A stretch of 64,000 nucleotides of DNA from Sagittula salina (GCF_017813235.1 NZ_JAGISH010000008.1:62001-126000), one strand, 5' to 3'. Counted from the stretch's first letter, positions 34,858-44,326 are shown. Notes: generated from the letters alone by a model not told the origin. A program made the numbers and translations.

Positions 34858-36126
34858 TGCCGGCAACATCAGGAAACGACAACTTCTCGGGCGATGCAAG
34901 TGGCAACCTCGAACTGCTGCTCGGGGGGGACGACACCTATTTCGGCGGCGAAGGCAATGACACCGTCGATGGCGGCGCGGGGGGACGACGAACTCTGGGG
35001 CGAACTCGATGACGACTCGCTGAAGGGCGGGCTCGGCCATGACCACCTGCTGGGCGGGGAGGGCAACGACACGCTGGATGGCGGTCTGGACAACGACACC
35101 ATGGACGGCGAATCCGGCGATGACCTGATGCTGGGTGGCGAGGGCGACGACTGGATGACCGGCGGCGACGGCGCCGATACCATCGACGGCGAGGCGGGCG
35201 AGGATACACTCGAAGGCGGTGATGGCGATGACTGGATCCGTGGCGGGCTGGACGACGACATCATGGTTGGCGGCAGCGGCGACGACAGCCTCGAGGGCGA
35301 CGAGGGCATCGACACCCTGGCCGGGGGCGACGGTGCCGACACGCTTTTCGGTGGCGGGGGCGATGACCGCATGGTCGGCGGCGACGAAAACGACATGCTC
35401 GACGGCGGCAAAGGAGACGACTCGTTGCTTGGCGAACAGGGGGACGACACGGTTCAGGGCGGTGCCGGCAACGACACCCTCGACGGAGGCCTGGGTCATG
35501 ACACCCTGATCGGCGGGGCTGGCAAGGACAGCCTTTCGGGTGGGGAGGGCGACGACCTGATCCACGTCGCCGGTGAATTCACCAACGATTACGGCGCCGA
35601 CACCGCGTTCGGCGGCGGCGGCGATGACATGATCGTGGGGGCGAACGGCGCGCAGCTTCTGATGGGGGAGGGGGGCAACGACACGCTGACCGGGGGCGAC
35701 GATCTGGCGACCTCCGACCGGGACACGCTGGATGGCGGTGACGGCGACGACCTTTTGATGTCAGTCCAGGCCACCACGCCCACGGTCACGCGGCAGATGG
35801 ACGGCGATCTGCTGCTCGGCGGCGCGGGCAACGATACCGCGATTGGCGGCATGGCGGATGACACCATCGACGGCGGCGATGGCGATGATGTACTGACCGG
35901 CGGCGCCGGAGCGGACGTCTTCGTCTTCATCGGCGCGGCAGGCGTCGACCACATCACGGATTTCGACGTGGCCGAGGACGCCGTGGACCTCTCCGCCCTG
36001 ACCTGGAGCTCGGTCTCCTGGTTTGACAACGGGGCGAGCGGCGTCGACGTGCTCATCGACGGCGTCATGGTGGCCGTCATCGACGATGTGACGCCGGTCG
36101 ACCTGCTGGCAACCACGATCCTCTGA
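34858..36126 (+). CDS. RTX-type calcium-binding repeat protein, N-terminus interrupted by a frameshift
   Basis: Nearly the whole product is GGxGxDxL nonapeptide repeats (for example GGEGNDTLDGG, GGAGNDTAIGG), which bind Ca2+ and fold as a parallel beta roll after T1SS export; the C-terminus (DVFVFIGAAGVDHITDFD...VDLSALTW) matches hemolysin-type secretion ends. The ATG at 34858 with a G-rich SD starts MPATSGNDNFSG and repeats run in this frame to a G6 tract at 34979-34984; beyond it the repeats are one base out of phase, and the first frame stops at 35012. Removing one G restores a ~422-residue frame. An ATG at 34831 reaches the repeats in-frame but begins with non-repeat nonsense. Confidence 0.75.
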   Translation, partial: CRQHQETTTSRAMQVATSNCCSGGTTPISAAKAMTPSMAARGDDELWGELDDDSLKGGLGHDHLLGGEGNDTLDGGLDNDTMDGESGDDLMLGGEGDDWMTGGDGADTIDGEAGEDTLEGGDGDDWIRGGLDDDIMVGGSGDDSLEGDEGIDTLAGGDGADTLFGGGGDDRMVGGDENDMLDGGKGDDSLLGEQGDDTVQGGAGNDTLDGGLGHDTLIGGAGKDSLSGGEGDDLIHVAGEFTNDYGADTAFGGGGDDMIVGANGAQLLMGEGGNDTLTGGDDLATSDRDTLDGGDGDDLLMSVQATTPTVTRQMDGDLLLGGAGNDTAIGGMADDTIDGGDGDDVLTGGAGADVFVFIGAAGVDHITDFDVAEDAVDLSALTWSSVSWFDNGASGVDVLIDGVMVAVIDDVTPVDLLATTIL

Positions 36127-36149
36127 TCGCGCGCCCACCGGTATACGAC

Positions 36150-36184
36150 GGCCCGCCCTGACCGGCGGGCCGGTTGCCGTTTTC
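36150..36184 (+). terminator. Rho-independent-like terminator after the RTX gene
   Basis: GGCCCGCC - CTGACC - GGCGGGCC, then GGTTGCCGTTTT. It starts 24 bp past the stop and fits the end of a single-gene unit. Confidence 0.75.
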
Positions 36185-36401
36185 GTGCCAGACGCGGTAA
36201 CTGCCCCGGAAGACGCGCCGATATCGCCCCGAATGTTCTCGGAAGGATCGCGGAAAGCACCCGCAAACCAGCCCGCGCGCCGGGGGTTGCGGCACCGTGA
36301 CGCTGCGCGCGCATTGACGTATGCCGCAGAGGCGAGATAGGAATTTTGAAATTTTATTACCCGGCCTGCGCGCACGGCGGGGTTTCTCTGGAGGAGTGGA
36401 C

Positions 36402-38051
36402 ATGAGCGAGATCGAACGCGAGTCGATGGAATACGACGTGGTCATCGTTGGCGGTGGCCCTGCGGGCCTCTCCGCCGCGATCCGTCTGAAACAGCTGGAC
36501 CCCGAGCTGTCCGTGGTCCTGCTCGAGAAAGGCTCCGAAGTCGGCGCGCATATCCTGTCGGGCGCGGTGCTCGACCCTTGCGGGCTGGACGCGCTGATCC
36601 CCGACTGGAAGGAAAAGGGCGCGCCGCTGACCGTCCCGGTGCGCGAGGACAACTTCTACCTGCTGGGCGAAGAGGGCGAGATCCGCATCCCGAACTGGCC
36701 GATGCCGAAGCTGATGAACAACCACGGCAACTATATCGTGTCGATGGGCAACGTCTGCCGCTGGATGGCCGAGCAGGCCGAGGCGCTGGGTGTGGAGATC
36801 TTCCCCGGCATGGCATGTTCCGAACTGGTCTACGGCGAGGACGGCGCGGTGAAAGGCGTGGTCGCGGGGGTCTTCGGGCTTGAACCCGACGGCACCGTGG
36901 GTCCGAACTCCGAGCCGGGCATGGAACTGCACGGCAAATACGTCTTCCTCGGCGAAGGCGTGCGCGGCTCGCTCTCGAAGGAGGTCATCGAGCGGTTCGA
37001 CCTCTCGCAAGGCCACTGCCCGCAGAAATACGGCATCGGCATGAAGGAAATCTGGGAGATCGACCCGGCCAAGCACCGCGAGGGCACCGTGACCCACACC
37101 ATGGGGTGGCCGCTGGGCGGCAACGCCGGGGGCGGGTCGTTCATATATCACCTCGACAACAATCAGGTCTATGTCGGCTTCGTGGTGCACCTCAACTACG
37201 AGAACCCGCACCTTTATCCCTACATGGAATTCCAGCGGTTCAAGCACCACCCGATGGTCGCGGAGCTGCTGGAAGGCGGCAAGCGGGTGTCCTACGGCGC
37301 GCGCGCCATCTCCGAAGGCGGCTATCAGTCCATGCCGAAGATGGTCGCGCCGGGCGTGGCGCTGCTGGGCTGTTCCGTGGGCATGGTCAACGTGCCGCGC
37401 ATCAAGGGCAACCACAATGCGATGCTGTCGGGCAAGGCCGCGGCCGAGGCGGCGCATGAGGCGATCAAGGCAGGCCGCGCGGGCGACGAACTGACCGGCT
37501 ACGAAACGGAGGTGCGCAACGGGGCCATCGGCGAAGACCTGAAGAAGGTTCGCAACGTCAAACCGATGTGGTCGAAGTGGGGCATGTTCCCGTCCCTCGC
37601 GCTGGGCGGGCTCGACATGTGGACCAATTCGCTCTTCGCCGGATCGCTCTTCGGCACCCTGCGGCACGGCAAATCCGACGCCGCCGCCACCGGCAAGGCC
37701 GCCGACCACAAACCGATCGACTACCCCAAGCCCGACGGCAAGCTGTCCTTCGACCGGCTGACGAACGTGTCCTTCTCCTTCACCAACCACGAAGAAAGCC
37801 AGCCCTGCCACCTGAAGCTGAAGGACCCCTCCGTCCCGATCGCCGTCAACCTGCCGACGTTCGACGAACCGGCGCAGCGCTACTGCCCGGCGGGCGTCTA
37901 CGAGGTCGTGGAGAAGGACGGTCAGCAGGAATTCGTCATCAACTTCCAGAACTGCGTGCACTGCAAGACCTGCGACATCAAGGACCCCTCCCAGAACATC
38001 GTCTGGACGGTTCCGCAGGGCGGCGACGGGCCGAACTACCCCAACATGTGA
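36402..38051 (+). CDS. Electron transfer flavoprotein-ubiquinone oxidoreductase
   Basis: 549 residues. FAD motif VVIVGGGPAGLSAAIRL at about 13-29, ubiquinone-binding and membrane-edge region in the middle, and the C-terminal 4Fe-4S ligands in CPAGVYE and NCVHCKTCDIKDPSQ. It moves electrons from acyl-CoA dehydrogenases (such as the one at 15254) via ETF to the quinone pool. SD GGAGGAG precedes the ATG. Its neighbours do not form an obvious operon with it; a GC hairpin lies just downstream. Confidence 0.96.
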   Translation: MSEIERESMEYDVVIVGGGPAGLSAAIRLKQLDPELSVVLLEKGSEVGAHILSGAVLDPCGLDALIPDWKEKGAPLTVPVREDNFYLLGEEGEIRIPNWPMPKLMNNHGNYIVSMGNVCRWMAEQAEALGVEIFPGMACSELVYGEDGAVKGVVAGVFGLEPDGTVGPNSEPGMELHGKYVFLGEGVRGSLSKEVIERFDLSQGHCPQKYGIGMKEIWEIDPAKHREGTVTHTMGWPLGGNAGGGSFIYHLDNNQVYVGFVVHLNYENPHLYPYMEFQRFKHHPMVAELLEGGKRVSYGARAISEGGYQSMPKMVAPGVALLGCSVGMVNVPRIKGNHNAMLSGKAAAEAAHEAIKAGRAGDELTGYETEVRNGAIGEDLKKVRNVKPMWSKWGMFPSLALGGLDMWTNSLFAGSLFGTLRHGKSDAAATGKAADHKPIDYPKPDGKLSFDRLTNVSFSFTNHEESQPCHLKLKDPSVPIAVNLPTFDEPAQRYCPAGVYEVVEKDGQQEFVINFQNCVHCKTCDIKDPSQNIVWTVPQGGDGPNYPNM

Positions 38052-38056
38052 CACAC

Positions 38057-38082
38057 GGGGCGTCCCCAGGCGGGGGCGCCCC
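38057..38082. terminator. GC-rich hairpin after ETF-QO
   Basis: 11-bp stem (GGGGCGTCCCC against GGGGGCGCCCC, one G-U) around AGGC, six bases past the stop. No U tract, so a pause or Rho-assisted terminator rather than a classical one. Confidence 0.5.
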
Positions 38083-38177
38083 GCACCGGGACCGCTTCCG
38101 TTTCCACAGCGGTGTTAACACCTTCGAAACACCTGCGGCGCCATCCTGCGGGGGTTAAATCGTGAGGATTCATCCCG

Positions 38178-38468
38178 ATGCTGAAACAACGCGCCGACCG
38201 CTTGCCCAGCGCCCTGGGGTTCGAGCTGTCCACCCCCTCCGGGGACTTCGCCGCGACCATCGTCAATGTCTCGCCCTCCGGTGCCTTTGCCGAAGGATCG
38301 CTGCCGCTTTCGATCGGCGAACAGGTCAGCCTGACCGCCCTGAAGCAGACGGTCGGCGCCCGCGTCGTCCGTGTCTCGCCACGCGGGGCCGCGCTGCAAT
38401 TCGAACAACCGCTCGACCCCGTGCAACTGGAAAACCTGCGTCAATACCGCGACCTCCACATGTTGTGA
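38178..38468 (+). CDS. PilZ-domain protein
   Basis: 96 residues, essentially one PilZ domain. The c-di-GMP motifs are visible as an N-terminal basic R-x-x-R-like run (QRADRLPSA) and N-x-S-x-x-G in IVNVSPSGAFAEG, with the expected beta strands afterwards. It probably reads c-di-GMP; the EAL protein at 47799 could set its level. It is followed 109 bp later by the TPR gene on the same strand. Confidence 0.75.
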   Translation: MLKQRADRLPSALGFELSTPSGDFAATIVNVSPSGAFAEGSLPLSIGEQVSLTALKQTVGARVVRVSPRGAALQFEQPLDPVQLENLRQYRDLHML

Positions 38469-38577
38469 TCGCCGCAGCCCCCCCGGACCGCCATAGCCGC
38501 GCGGGTCCGCATGGACATGACCTCCGGGGCGCTCTAGGCTCTGCGACGATCGACAGTACACAAGGGAGGCCGGGAAC

Positions 38578-40347
38578 TTGACGCTTCGGGCAAACATCTG
38601 GGCAAGGGCCCTCCGGGCAACCGTTCTGACGCTGACCGCATCGGCGCTCGCCACGGGGCTGACCGCCACGACCCCTGCGACCGCGCGCGCCGACCAGCCG
38701 GCTCCCGGCTTCGCGGGCGAATATCTCGCCGCGCGGCAGGCCAGCTTCCTGGGCGATTTCAAATCGGCCGCGCATCACTACGGCCGCGCGCTGGCCTTCG
38801 ATCCGAACCGCCCCGCGCTGCTCGAACGTGCTATCCTCGCGGAAATGTCCATGGGCGACTTCGCCCGCGCCGCCCTGCTGGCGCAGCGCATGTCGGAGGC
38901 CGGCCAGGAAAGCCAGATCGCCCAGATGGCCTTTATCACCCATGCGGCGATGAACGAAAACTACGCTTCCATCATTCAGGCGGTGAATGACAAGAAGGGC
39001 ATCGGCCCGCTTGCCGACGGTCTGGTCAAGGCATGGGCCCAGCTTGGCACTGGCGACATGAGCGCGGCGCTCCTCTCCTTCGACGCGGTCGCCGCGATGC
39101 AGGGCCTCGCCCCCTTCGCCGCCTACCACAAGGCGCTCGCCCTCGCCTCCGTCGGCGATTTCGACAGTGCCGCCGCCATCTTCGACGCGGACGAGGCGAG
39201 CGGTATGGCCTCCACCCGGCGCGGCGTCATGGCGCGCGCCGAAATCCTGTCGCAGCTCGACCGCCAGTCCGATGCGGTGACCCTGCTCGACGACAGCTTT
39301 GGCAGCGACCTCGACCCCGCGCTGAAGCAGATGCGCACTGCCCTCGCATCGGGTGAAAAACTCGCCTTCAGCCATGTCCGTACGCCGAAGGACGGCATGG
39401 CGGAAGTCTTCTATTCCCTCGCCGGCGCGCTGTCGAACGAGGGCAGCGACGAACTCACGCTTCTCTATACCCGCATGGCCGAATCCCTGCGCCCCGACCA
39501 CACCGACGCGATCCTCCTTTCGGGCGAAATCCTGTCGAAAATGGGCCAGTTCGCCATGGCGGAGGCGGCCTTTGAACAGGTTCCCGAAACCGACCCCTCG
39601 TGGCACGCCGCCGTGATGGGAGAGGCGGAGGCCCTGCGCGATCGCGGCGACATCGACGGCGCCATCCTTCTGCTGGAAAATCTGGCGGCGCAGCGCCCCG
39701 ACCTTGCCGTGGCGCAGACCACGCTGGGCGATCTCTACCGCCAGCAGGAACGCTACGAGGATGCCGTCACGGCCTATTCCCGCGCGCTGGAGCTCTTTGC
39801 GGAGGAGACCGATCGCCAATGGTTCCTTTTTTATGCTCGTGCCATCGCCTTTGAGCGTCAGAACAAATGGTCAGAGGCAGAGGCCGATTTCCGCAAGGCG
39901 CTGGAGCTGAACCCGGAACAGCCGCAGGTGCTGAACTACCTCGGATATTCGCTGGTCGAACAACAGGTCAAACTGGACGAGGCCCTGTCGATGATCGAAC
40001 GCGCCGTCGCAGCGCGGCCGAACTCCGGCTATATCGTCGACAGTCTTGGCTGGGTGCTCTACCGCCTCGGCCGCTACGAAGAGGCCGTTCCGCACATGGA
40101 AAAGGCCGCTGAACTCATGCCCATCGACCCGGTGGTGAACGACCATCTGGGCGACGTCTACTGGGCCGTGGGGCGCAAGCGCGAGGCGGAGTTCATGTGG
40201 CACCGCGCGCTGTCTTTCGTCGATTGGGAGGACGCCGCGGCAGAGGCCGATCCGGAGCGTATCCAGCGCAAGCTGGCCGTGGGTCTGGATCGGGTTCTGA
40301 CCGAAGAAGGCGCGCCGCCGCTGGTCAGGGCCGATGTCGCCGACTGA
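38578..40347 (+). CDS. Tetratricopeptide-repeat protein, exported
   Basis: 589 residues starting at TTG (38578) with AGGGAGG upstream. A signal-peptide-like N-terminus ends in ATARADQ, then ~13 TPR-like helical pairs, the clearest being AQTTLGDLYRQQERYEDAVTAYSRALELF and YIVDSLGWVLYRLGRYEEAVPHMEKAAELMP. Such alphaproteobacterial TPR proteins upstream of ispE are common, presumably periplasmic scaffolds, with no known biochemical role. Its end overlaps ispE by 14 bp. Confidence 0.87.
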   Translation: MTLRANIWARALRATVLTLTASALATGLTATTPATARADQPAPGFAGEYLAARQASFLGDFKSAAHHYGRALAFDPNRPALLERAILAEMSMGDFARAALLAQRMSEAGQESQIAQMAFITHAAMNENYASIIQAVNDKKGIGPLADGLVKAWAQLGTGDMSAALLSFDAVAAMQGLAPFAAYHKALALASVGDFDSAAAIFDADEASGMASTRRGVMARAEILSQLDRQSDAVTLLDDSFGSDLDPALKQMRTALASGEKLAFSHVRTPKDGMAEVFYSLAGALSNEGSDELTLLYTRMAESLRPDHTDAILLSGEILSKMGQFAMAEAAFEQVPETDPSWHAAVMGEAEALRDRGDIDGAILLLENLAAQRPDLAVAQTTLGDLYRQQERYEDAVTAYSRALELFAEETDRQWFLFYARAIAFERQNKWSEAEADFRKALELNPEQPQVLNYLGYSLVEQQVKLDEALSMIERAVAARPNSGYIVDSLGWVLYRLGRYEEAVPHMEKAAELMPIDPVVNDHLGDVYWAVGRKREAEFMWHRALSFVDWEDAAAEADPERIQRKLAVGLDRVLTEEGAPPLVRADVAD

Positions 40348-41161
40348 CGCTTTCGCCCCGGCGAAGGTCAATCTGGCGCTGCACGTCACCGGGCAGCGCG
40401 CCGATGGCTATCACCTGCTCGACAGTCTCGTGGTCTTTGCCGACGTGGGCGATCGCGTGCGCGTGACAGAGGCGCGCGCCATGGCGCTGACCGTCACCGG
40501 CCCGCGTGCTGCAGGCGTCCCCGCCGACGCGCGCAACCTGTGCTGGAAGGCTTCGGAATGGTTCGGGGAATCGGTCTCCATTGTTCTGGAAAAGCATCTT
40601 CCGGCGGCGGCGGGCATCGGCGGTGGCTCCTCGGACGCCGCCGCGACGCTGCGTGCCGTGGCGGACCTCCGCGGGCGCCCCGTGCCTTCCGAGGGGTTGG
40701 AGCGTCTCGGCGCCGACGTCCCCGTCTGCATGGTCGGTCACGCCGCGCGCATGGCGGGGATCGGTGACGTGGTGCACCCCCTCCCGCCGCTTGCGCTACA
40801 CGCGGTGCTGGTCAATCCGGGCGTCGACGTGTCCACGCCTGCGGTGTTCAAGGCCCTGACGCAAAAGACCAATCCGCCGATGGCGGAGATGCCCGCTGCT
40901 GCGGGCGGGGCAGGGGGCTTTGTGGATTGGCTCGCCGCGCAACGCAACGATCTTCAGGTGCCCGCCGTGGCGCTCCAGCCGGTCATCGGCCACGTCCTCG
41001 CCGCGCTTGAGGCCAGCCCCGGCGCGCGTCTTGTCCGCATGTCCGGCTCCGGCGCGACGTGCTTTGCGCTATATGACGACAGCGCCGAGGCCGAGGCCGC
41101 CGCCGATGGGCTTCGCGCCCTGCACGCCGACTGGTGGGTGGAACCCTGCACCCTGCGCTGA
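40334..41161 (+). CDS. ispE: 4-diphosphocytidyl-2-C-methyl-D-erythritol kinase
   Basis: 275 residues, GHMP kinase. PAKVNLALHVTGQRADGYHLLDSL at the N-terminus, the ATP loop PAAAGIGGGSSDAAATLRA, and MSGSGATCFALYDD. It phosphorylates CDP-ME in the MEP isoprenoid pathway, feeding the polyprenyl synthase encoded across the convergent gap. Confidence 0.96.
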   Translation: MSPTDAFAPAKVNLALHVTGQRADGYHLLDSLVVFADVGDRVRVTEARAMALTVTGPRAAGVPADARNLCWKASEWFGESVSIVLEKHLPAAAGIGGGSSDAAATLRAVADLRGRPVPSEGLERLGADVPVCMVGHAARMAGIGDVVHPLPPLALHAVLVNPGVDVSTPAVFKALTQKTNPPMAEMPAAAGGAGGFVDWLAAQRNDLQVPAVALQPVIGHVLAALEASPGARLVRMSGSGATCFALYDDSAEAEAAADGLRALHADWWVEPCTLR

Positions 41162-41284
41162 CGGTTCACGTCTTCCCCCGGGGCCCCGGCCCCGGCGGGA
41201 TAGCGTTAAGATCCGGTAAATCCGGTCAGCCCAAGCCTTTGATTTTGCTCAATCGGATGGCGTGTCCCATGCTGGGACACCGGC

Positions 41285-42280
41285 TCAGCTGACCCGCGCC
41301 ACCACGTAATCGTTGAGCTCGATCAGCAGGTCCCGAAGCTCGCTTTGCGGGAAGGTCAGCATCGCCGCCTTGGCCCGCCCGGCCCAGGCCAGCGCCTCGG
41401 ACCGGGTCTCATCGAGCGCGCCGTGCCGGTTCAAAAGTTCGAGCGCCCGATCAAGGTCGCCGTCACGCTGGTCGCCTTTCTCGATGACCCGTTTCCAGAA
41501 GGCCCGCTCCTCCTCGCCGGCCCTGGCATGGGCCTTGATCAGCGGCAGGGTCAGTTTTCTTTCCCGGAAATCGTCGCCCACGTTTTTCCCGGTGGCGTCC
41601 GAACCCCAATAGTCCAGCAGGTCATCGACGATCTGAAAGGCGATCCCAAGCGCGTCGCCATATTCAAAGAGGGCGCGCACCTCTTCCTCCGGACGGCCCG
41701 CGATGACGCCGCCGACCTCGGTCGCCGCCGAGAACAGGGCCGCCGTCTTGCCCCGCACCACCTGAAGGTAGATTTCCTCGGTGGTCTTCAGGTCCTGTGC
41801 GGCGGTCAGCTGCAGGACCTCGCCCTCCGCGATGGTCGCCGCCGCGTCCGACAGGATCCGCAGCACCCGCAGGTTGCCCGTCTCGGTCATCAACTGGAAC
41901 GACCGGGCAAAGAGGTAGTCCCCCACCAGTACCGACGACTTGTTGTCCCAGAGCAGGTTCGCCGTTTTCCGCCCGCGCCGCAGCGCGCTTTCGTCGACCA
42001 CATCGTCATGCAGCAGGGTCGCGGTGTGGATGAATTCGACCGTGGAAGCGAGATGGATGTGGTAAGGACCCTCATAGCCGCAGAGCTTTGCCGCAGCCAG
42101 CGTCAGCATCGGTCGCAGCCGCTTTCCGCCCGCCTCCACCAGATAGGCGGTGACCTCCGGGATACGCGGCGCGTGCTTCGAAGCCATCCGGTCACGGATC
42201 AGACCATTCACGGCCTGCATTTCCGGCGCCAGAATTTGGGCCAGACGTTCGTGCGGCTTCGCGCTTATTTGATCCAACAT
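41285..42280 (-). CDS. Long-chain polyprenyl diphosphate synthase (octaprenyl/decaprenyl)
   Basis: 331 residues, trans-prenyltransferase. First Asp-rich motif LLHDDVVDES (DDxxD), second QIVDDLLDYWG. It extends FPP with IPP to make the ubiquinone side chain; chain length cannot be read off, but Rhodobacteraceae make Q10, so decaprenyl is likely. Convergent with ispE; divergent from the DUF2007 gene, whose promoters share 42281-42343. Confidence 0.93.
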   Translation of the reverse strand: MLDQISAKPHERLAQILAPEMQAVNGLIRDRMASKHAPRIPEVTAYLVEAGGKRLRPMLTLAAAKLCGYEGPYHIHLASTVEFIHTATLLHDDVVDESALRRGRKTANLLWDNKSSVLVGDYLFARSFQLMTETGNLRVLRILSDAAATIAEGEVLQLTAAQDLKTTEEIYLQVVRGKTAALFSAATEVGGVIAGRPEEEVRALFEYGDALGIAFQIVDDLLDYWGSDATGKNVGDDFRERKLTLPLIKAHARAGEEERAFWKRVIEKGDQRDGDLDRALELLNRHGALDETRSEALAWAGRAKAAMLTFPQSELRDLLIELNDYVVARVS

Positions 42281-42343
42281 CCCGACTCCTCATGCGTTCT
42301 GTGGCATCAAGGCTCGACAAGAACCACTGCCCGTCTCTAAATC

Positions 42344-42565
42344 ATGTCCATGGAAGAGCTACTGCGCACCACCGACATCACCCTGATACCACTCGCCAAA
42401 ACCATCCTTGACGCGGAGGATATACCCAGCTTTGAACTGGACGTAAACATGAGCATCCTCGAGGGGTCGATCGGCATTTTGCCACGTCGTTTGATGGTGC
42501 GCACGGCGGATCTCACGCGGGCGCGGCGGTTGCTGGAACTGGCCGGCGTGAACCTTGCGGGCTGA
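42344..42565 (+). CDS. DUF2007 small protein
   Basis: 73 residues: MEELLRTTDITLIPLAKTIL, then a beta/alpha pattern with ILPRRLMVRTADLTRARRLLE. Matches the putative signal-transducing/PII-like DUF2007 family; function unknown. It overlaps the methyltransferase by about 11 bp. Confidence 0.88.
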   Translation: MSMEELLRTTDITLIPLAKTILDAEDIPSFELDVNMSILEGSIGILPRRLMVRTADLTRARRLLELAGVNLAG

Positions 42566-43337
42566 CCCCTTCGCAGACGCAGAGCTGACCCGCGATGCCA
42601 TGCTGGGCGGGCGGGTACAGCTATGGCAGCCGCGCGAGGGCTATCGTGCGGGGACCGACCCTGTTCTGCTGGCGGCCACCATTGCGGCGGGGGCCGGACA
42701 ATCCGTTCTGGAGCTGGGCTGTGGCGGCGGCGCGGCGCTGTGCTGCCTGGGTGCGCGGGTGCCGGGGCTCAGGCTCGCCGGGGTGGAGATCCAGCCGGCC
42801 TACGCCGACCTGGCGCGCCGCAATCTGGTGGACAATGGGCTGGAGGGCATCGTCTGGGACGGTGACATCTCCGATCCTCCACGGGCGCTGAAGGCGGAAA
42901 GCTTCGACTTCGTCATGGCCAATCCGCCCTATTTCGAGACCGGCAAAGGCCTTGCCGCGCAGGAGCCGGGGCGGGGCACCGGGCGTGCCGGGGCGCTGCC
43001 GTTGGGGGATTGGGTCAGCATCGCCGCGAAGCGTCTGAAGCCGCGCGGCTACGCCACTTTCATCCAGCGGGTGGAGCGTCTGCCCGAACTCCTGGCCGCG
43101 ATGGACGGGCCACTTGGGTCGCTGGAGCTGTTGCCCCTGTTGCCACGGGAAGGCCGGGGGCCGCGCTTGATCCTGCTGCGAGGACGCAAGGACGGGCGCG
43201 CGCCGTTCCGCTTTCACGCGCCCATGGCCATTCATCCTGCCCTGATTCGGGACAATGCCCCGGACAACTATACGGAGCGTTTCCGCAATGTGATGCAGCA
43301 GGGCCGTGCGTTACCTTTCGAGGCAGACCCCGGCTGA
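42555..43337 (+). CDS. tRNA1(Val) (adenine(37)-N6)-methyltransferase-type SAM methyltransferase
   Basis: 260 residues. SAM motif LELGCGGGAALCCLG, acidic-loop VEIQPAYADLA, and catalytic FDFVMANPPYFETG (NPPY, N6-adenine type). The start is probably TTG at 42555 (overlapping the DUF2007 gene); the first ATG is 14 codons in. It would methylate A37 of tRNA-Val in the TrmN6/YfiC manner; the exact substrate is inferred. Confidence 0.9.
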   Translation: MRADPFADAELTRDAMLGGRVQLWQPREGYRAGTDPVLLAATIAAGAGQSVLELGCGGGAALCCLGARVPGLRLAGVEIQPAYADLARRNLVDNGLEGIVWDGDISDPPRALKAESFDFVMANPPYFETGKGLAAQEPGRGTGRAGALPLGDWVSIAAKRLKPRGYATFIQRVERLPELLAAMDGPLGSLELLPLLPREGRGPRLILLRGRKDGRAPFRFHAPMAIHPALIRDNAPDNYTERFRNVMQQGRALPFEADPG

Positions 43338-43442
43338 TTTTTGCCGATTGTTACAGTTTCGTGAAGCATAATCGCATGCGCGGCGTGACAGAATGCCCAT
43401 GTTGTGCTGCACTGAAACTCCCACCATCGAAAGGAGGATCCC

Positions 43443-43616
43443 ATGAGCTTGAGCTCGCATCTGCAGGAACTGAAGAGGAAGCACCAGTCTCTTTCGGACG
43501 CCGTGGAAGTCGCGCAGCGATCACCCGGCACGGACGACCTGCACATCGCGTCGCTGAAAAAGCAGAAACTGCGGATCAAGGAGGAAATAACGCGCCTTTC
43601 GTCTACCGTCGCCTGA
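43443..43616 (+). CDS. YdcH/DUF465 family small protein
   Basis: 57 residues, highly charged coiled coil: SLSSHLQELKRKHQSLSDAV ... IASLKKQKLRIKEEITRLS. Matches the DUF465 pattern of an N-terminal hairpin and KxxKLxxKDEI-like tail. SD AAAGGAGG sits just before the ATG. Function unknown. Confidence 0.85.
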   Translation: MSLSSHLQELKRKHQSLSDAVEVAQRSPGTDDLHIASLKKQKLRIKEEITRLSSTVA

Positions 43617-43726
43617 GTTATGTCGACGCGGCCTGTCCTGACCCATGTCGGGGCAGGTTCGCGCCAGCGATCTTTCAGATGTGGAACATGTGCCTTGCCC
43701 GGGATCACGGCGTTCCAACTGGCCCC

Positions 43727-44326
43727 TCACCCCCTCAGAAATTCCACCACAGTATTCACCTCGTCCTGGGTGATCTCATGCCCGTGGGCATGCCATTCGG
43801 TCCGCAGGTCGGCCCCCTGGCCTTCCAGCCAGGCGCAGAAGGCGCGCGTCGCATCAGGCGGGCAGATCGGATCGCGCCGTCCGGCAGTGACCAGAACCCG
43901 GGTGCCCGCCAATGCCGGTGCCGGGGCGGGCTGCCATGGAATCAGCGGGTGCATCAGCGCGAGGTCCGTGAACAGGGCTGGCTGCGCCATGGCGACGGCG
44001 GCGAGGATATTGGCGCCGTTGGAGTAGCCCAGCCCCATGACTCGCGTGGCCCCGGTGCGTGCGCGCGCAGCCTCGACAAAGCGCAGCATCGCTTCCGTCC
44101 GGCGCGCAAGATCCGCCATATCGTAAAGCCCCTCCGCCCTGCGCCGGAAGTAGCGTAGCGCACCGTGCTCCGACACATCGCCGCGCGGAGAAATCACATG
44201 CGCCTCGGGCAGGACCTCGCTGGCAAAACCGTGGAATTGAGCCTCTGTCCCGCCGGTGCCATGGCAGGTGAAGATGAGCGGTGCGCCGGGCTGGCCTGAG
44301 GTTTCGGCATAGGCGTAGTCAGTCAT
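43727..44326 (-). CDS. Alpha/beta hydrolase (phospholipase/carboxylesterase type)
   Basis: 199 residues. FTCHGTGGTEAQF (oxyanion HG), nucleophile elbow GLGYSNGAN (S), acid GRRDPICP and the catalytic His in HAHGHEIT. It resembles YpfH/MhqD-type esterases. Its start overlaps the dioxygenase gene by 8 bp, so it is downstream in the same transcript; such pairs are induced by quinones in other bacteria. Confidence 0.9.
   Translation of the reverse strand: MTDYAYAETSGQPGAPLIFTCHGTGGTEAQFHGFASEVLPEAHVISPRGDVSEHGALRYFRRRAEGLYDMADLARRTEAMLRFVEAARARTGATRVMGLGYSNGANILAAVAMAQPALFTDLALMHPLIPWQPAPAPALAGTRVLVTAGRRDPICPPDATRAFCAWLEGQGADLRTEWHAHGHEITQDEVNTVVEFLRG

Noticed and set aside
41239..41252. FNR-like site TTGAT-TTTG-CTCAA
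   Set aside because: It lies between the 3' ends of convergent ispE and the polyprenyl synthase gene, where no promoter is expected; one mismatch and probably chance.
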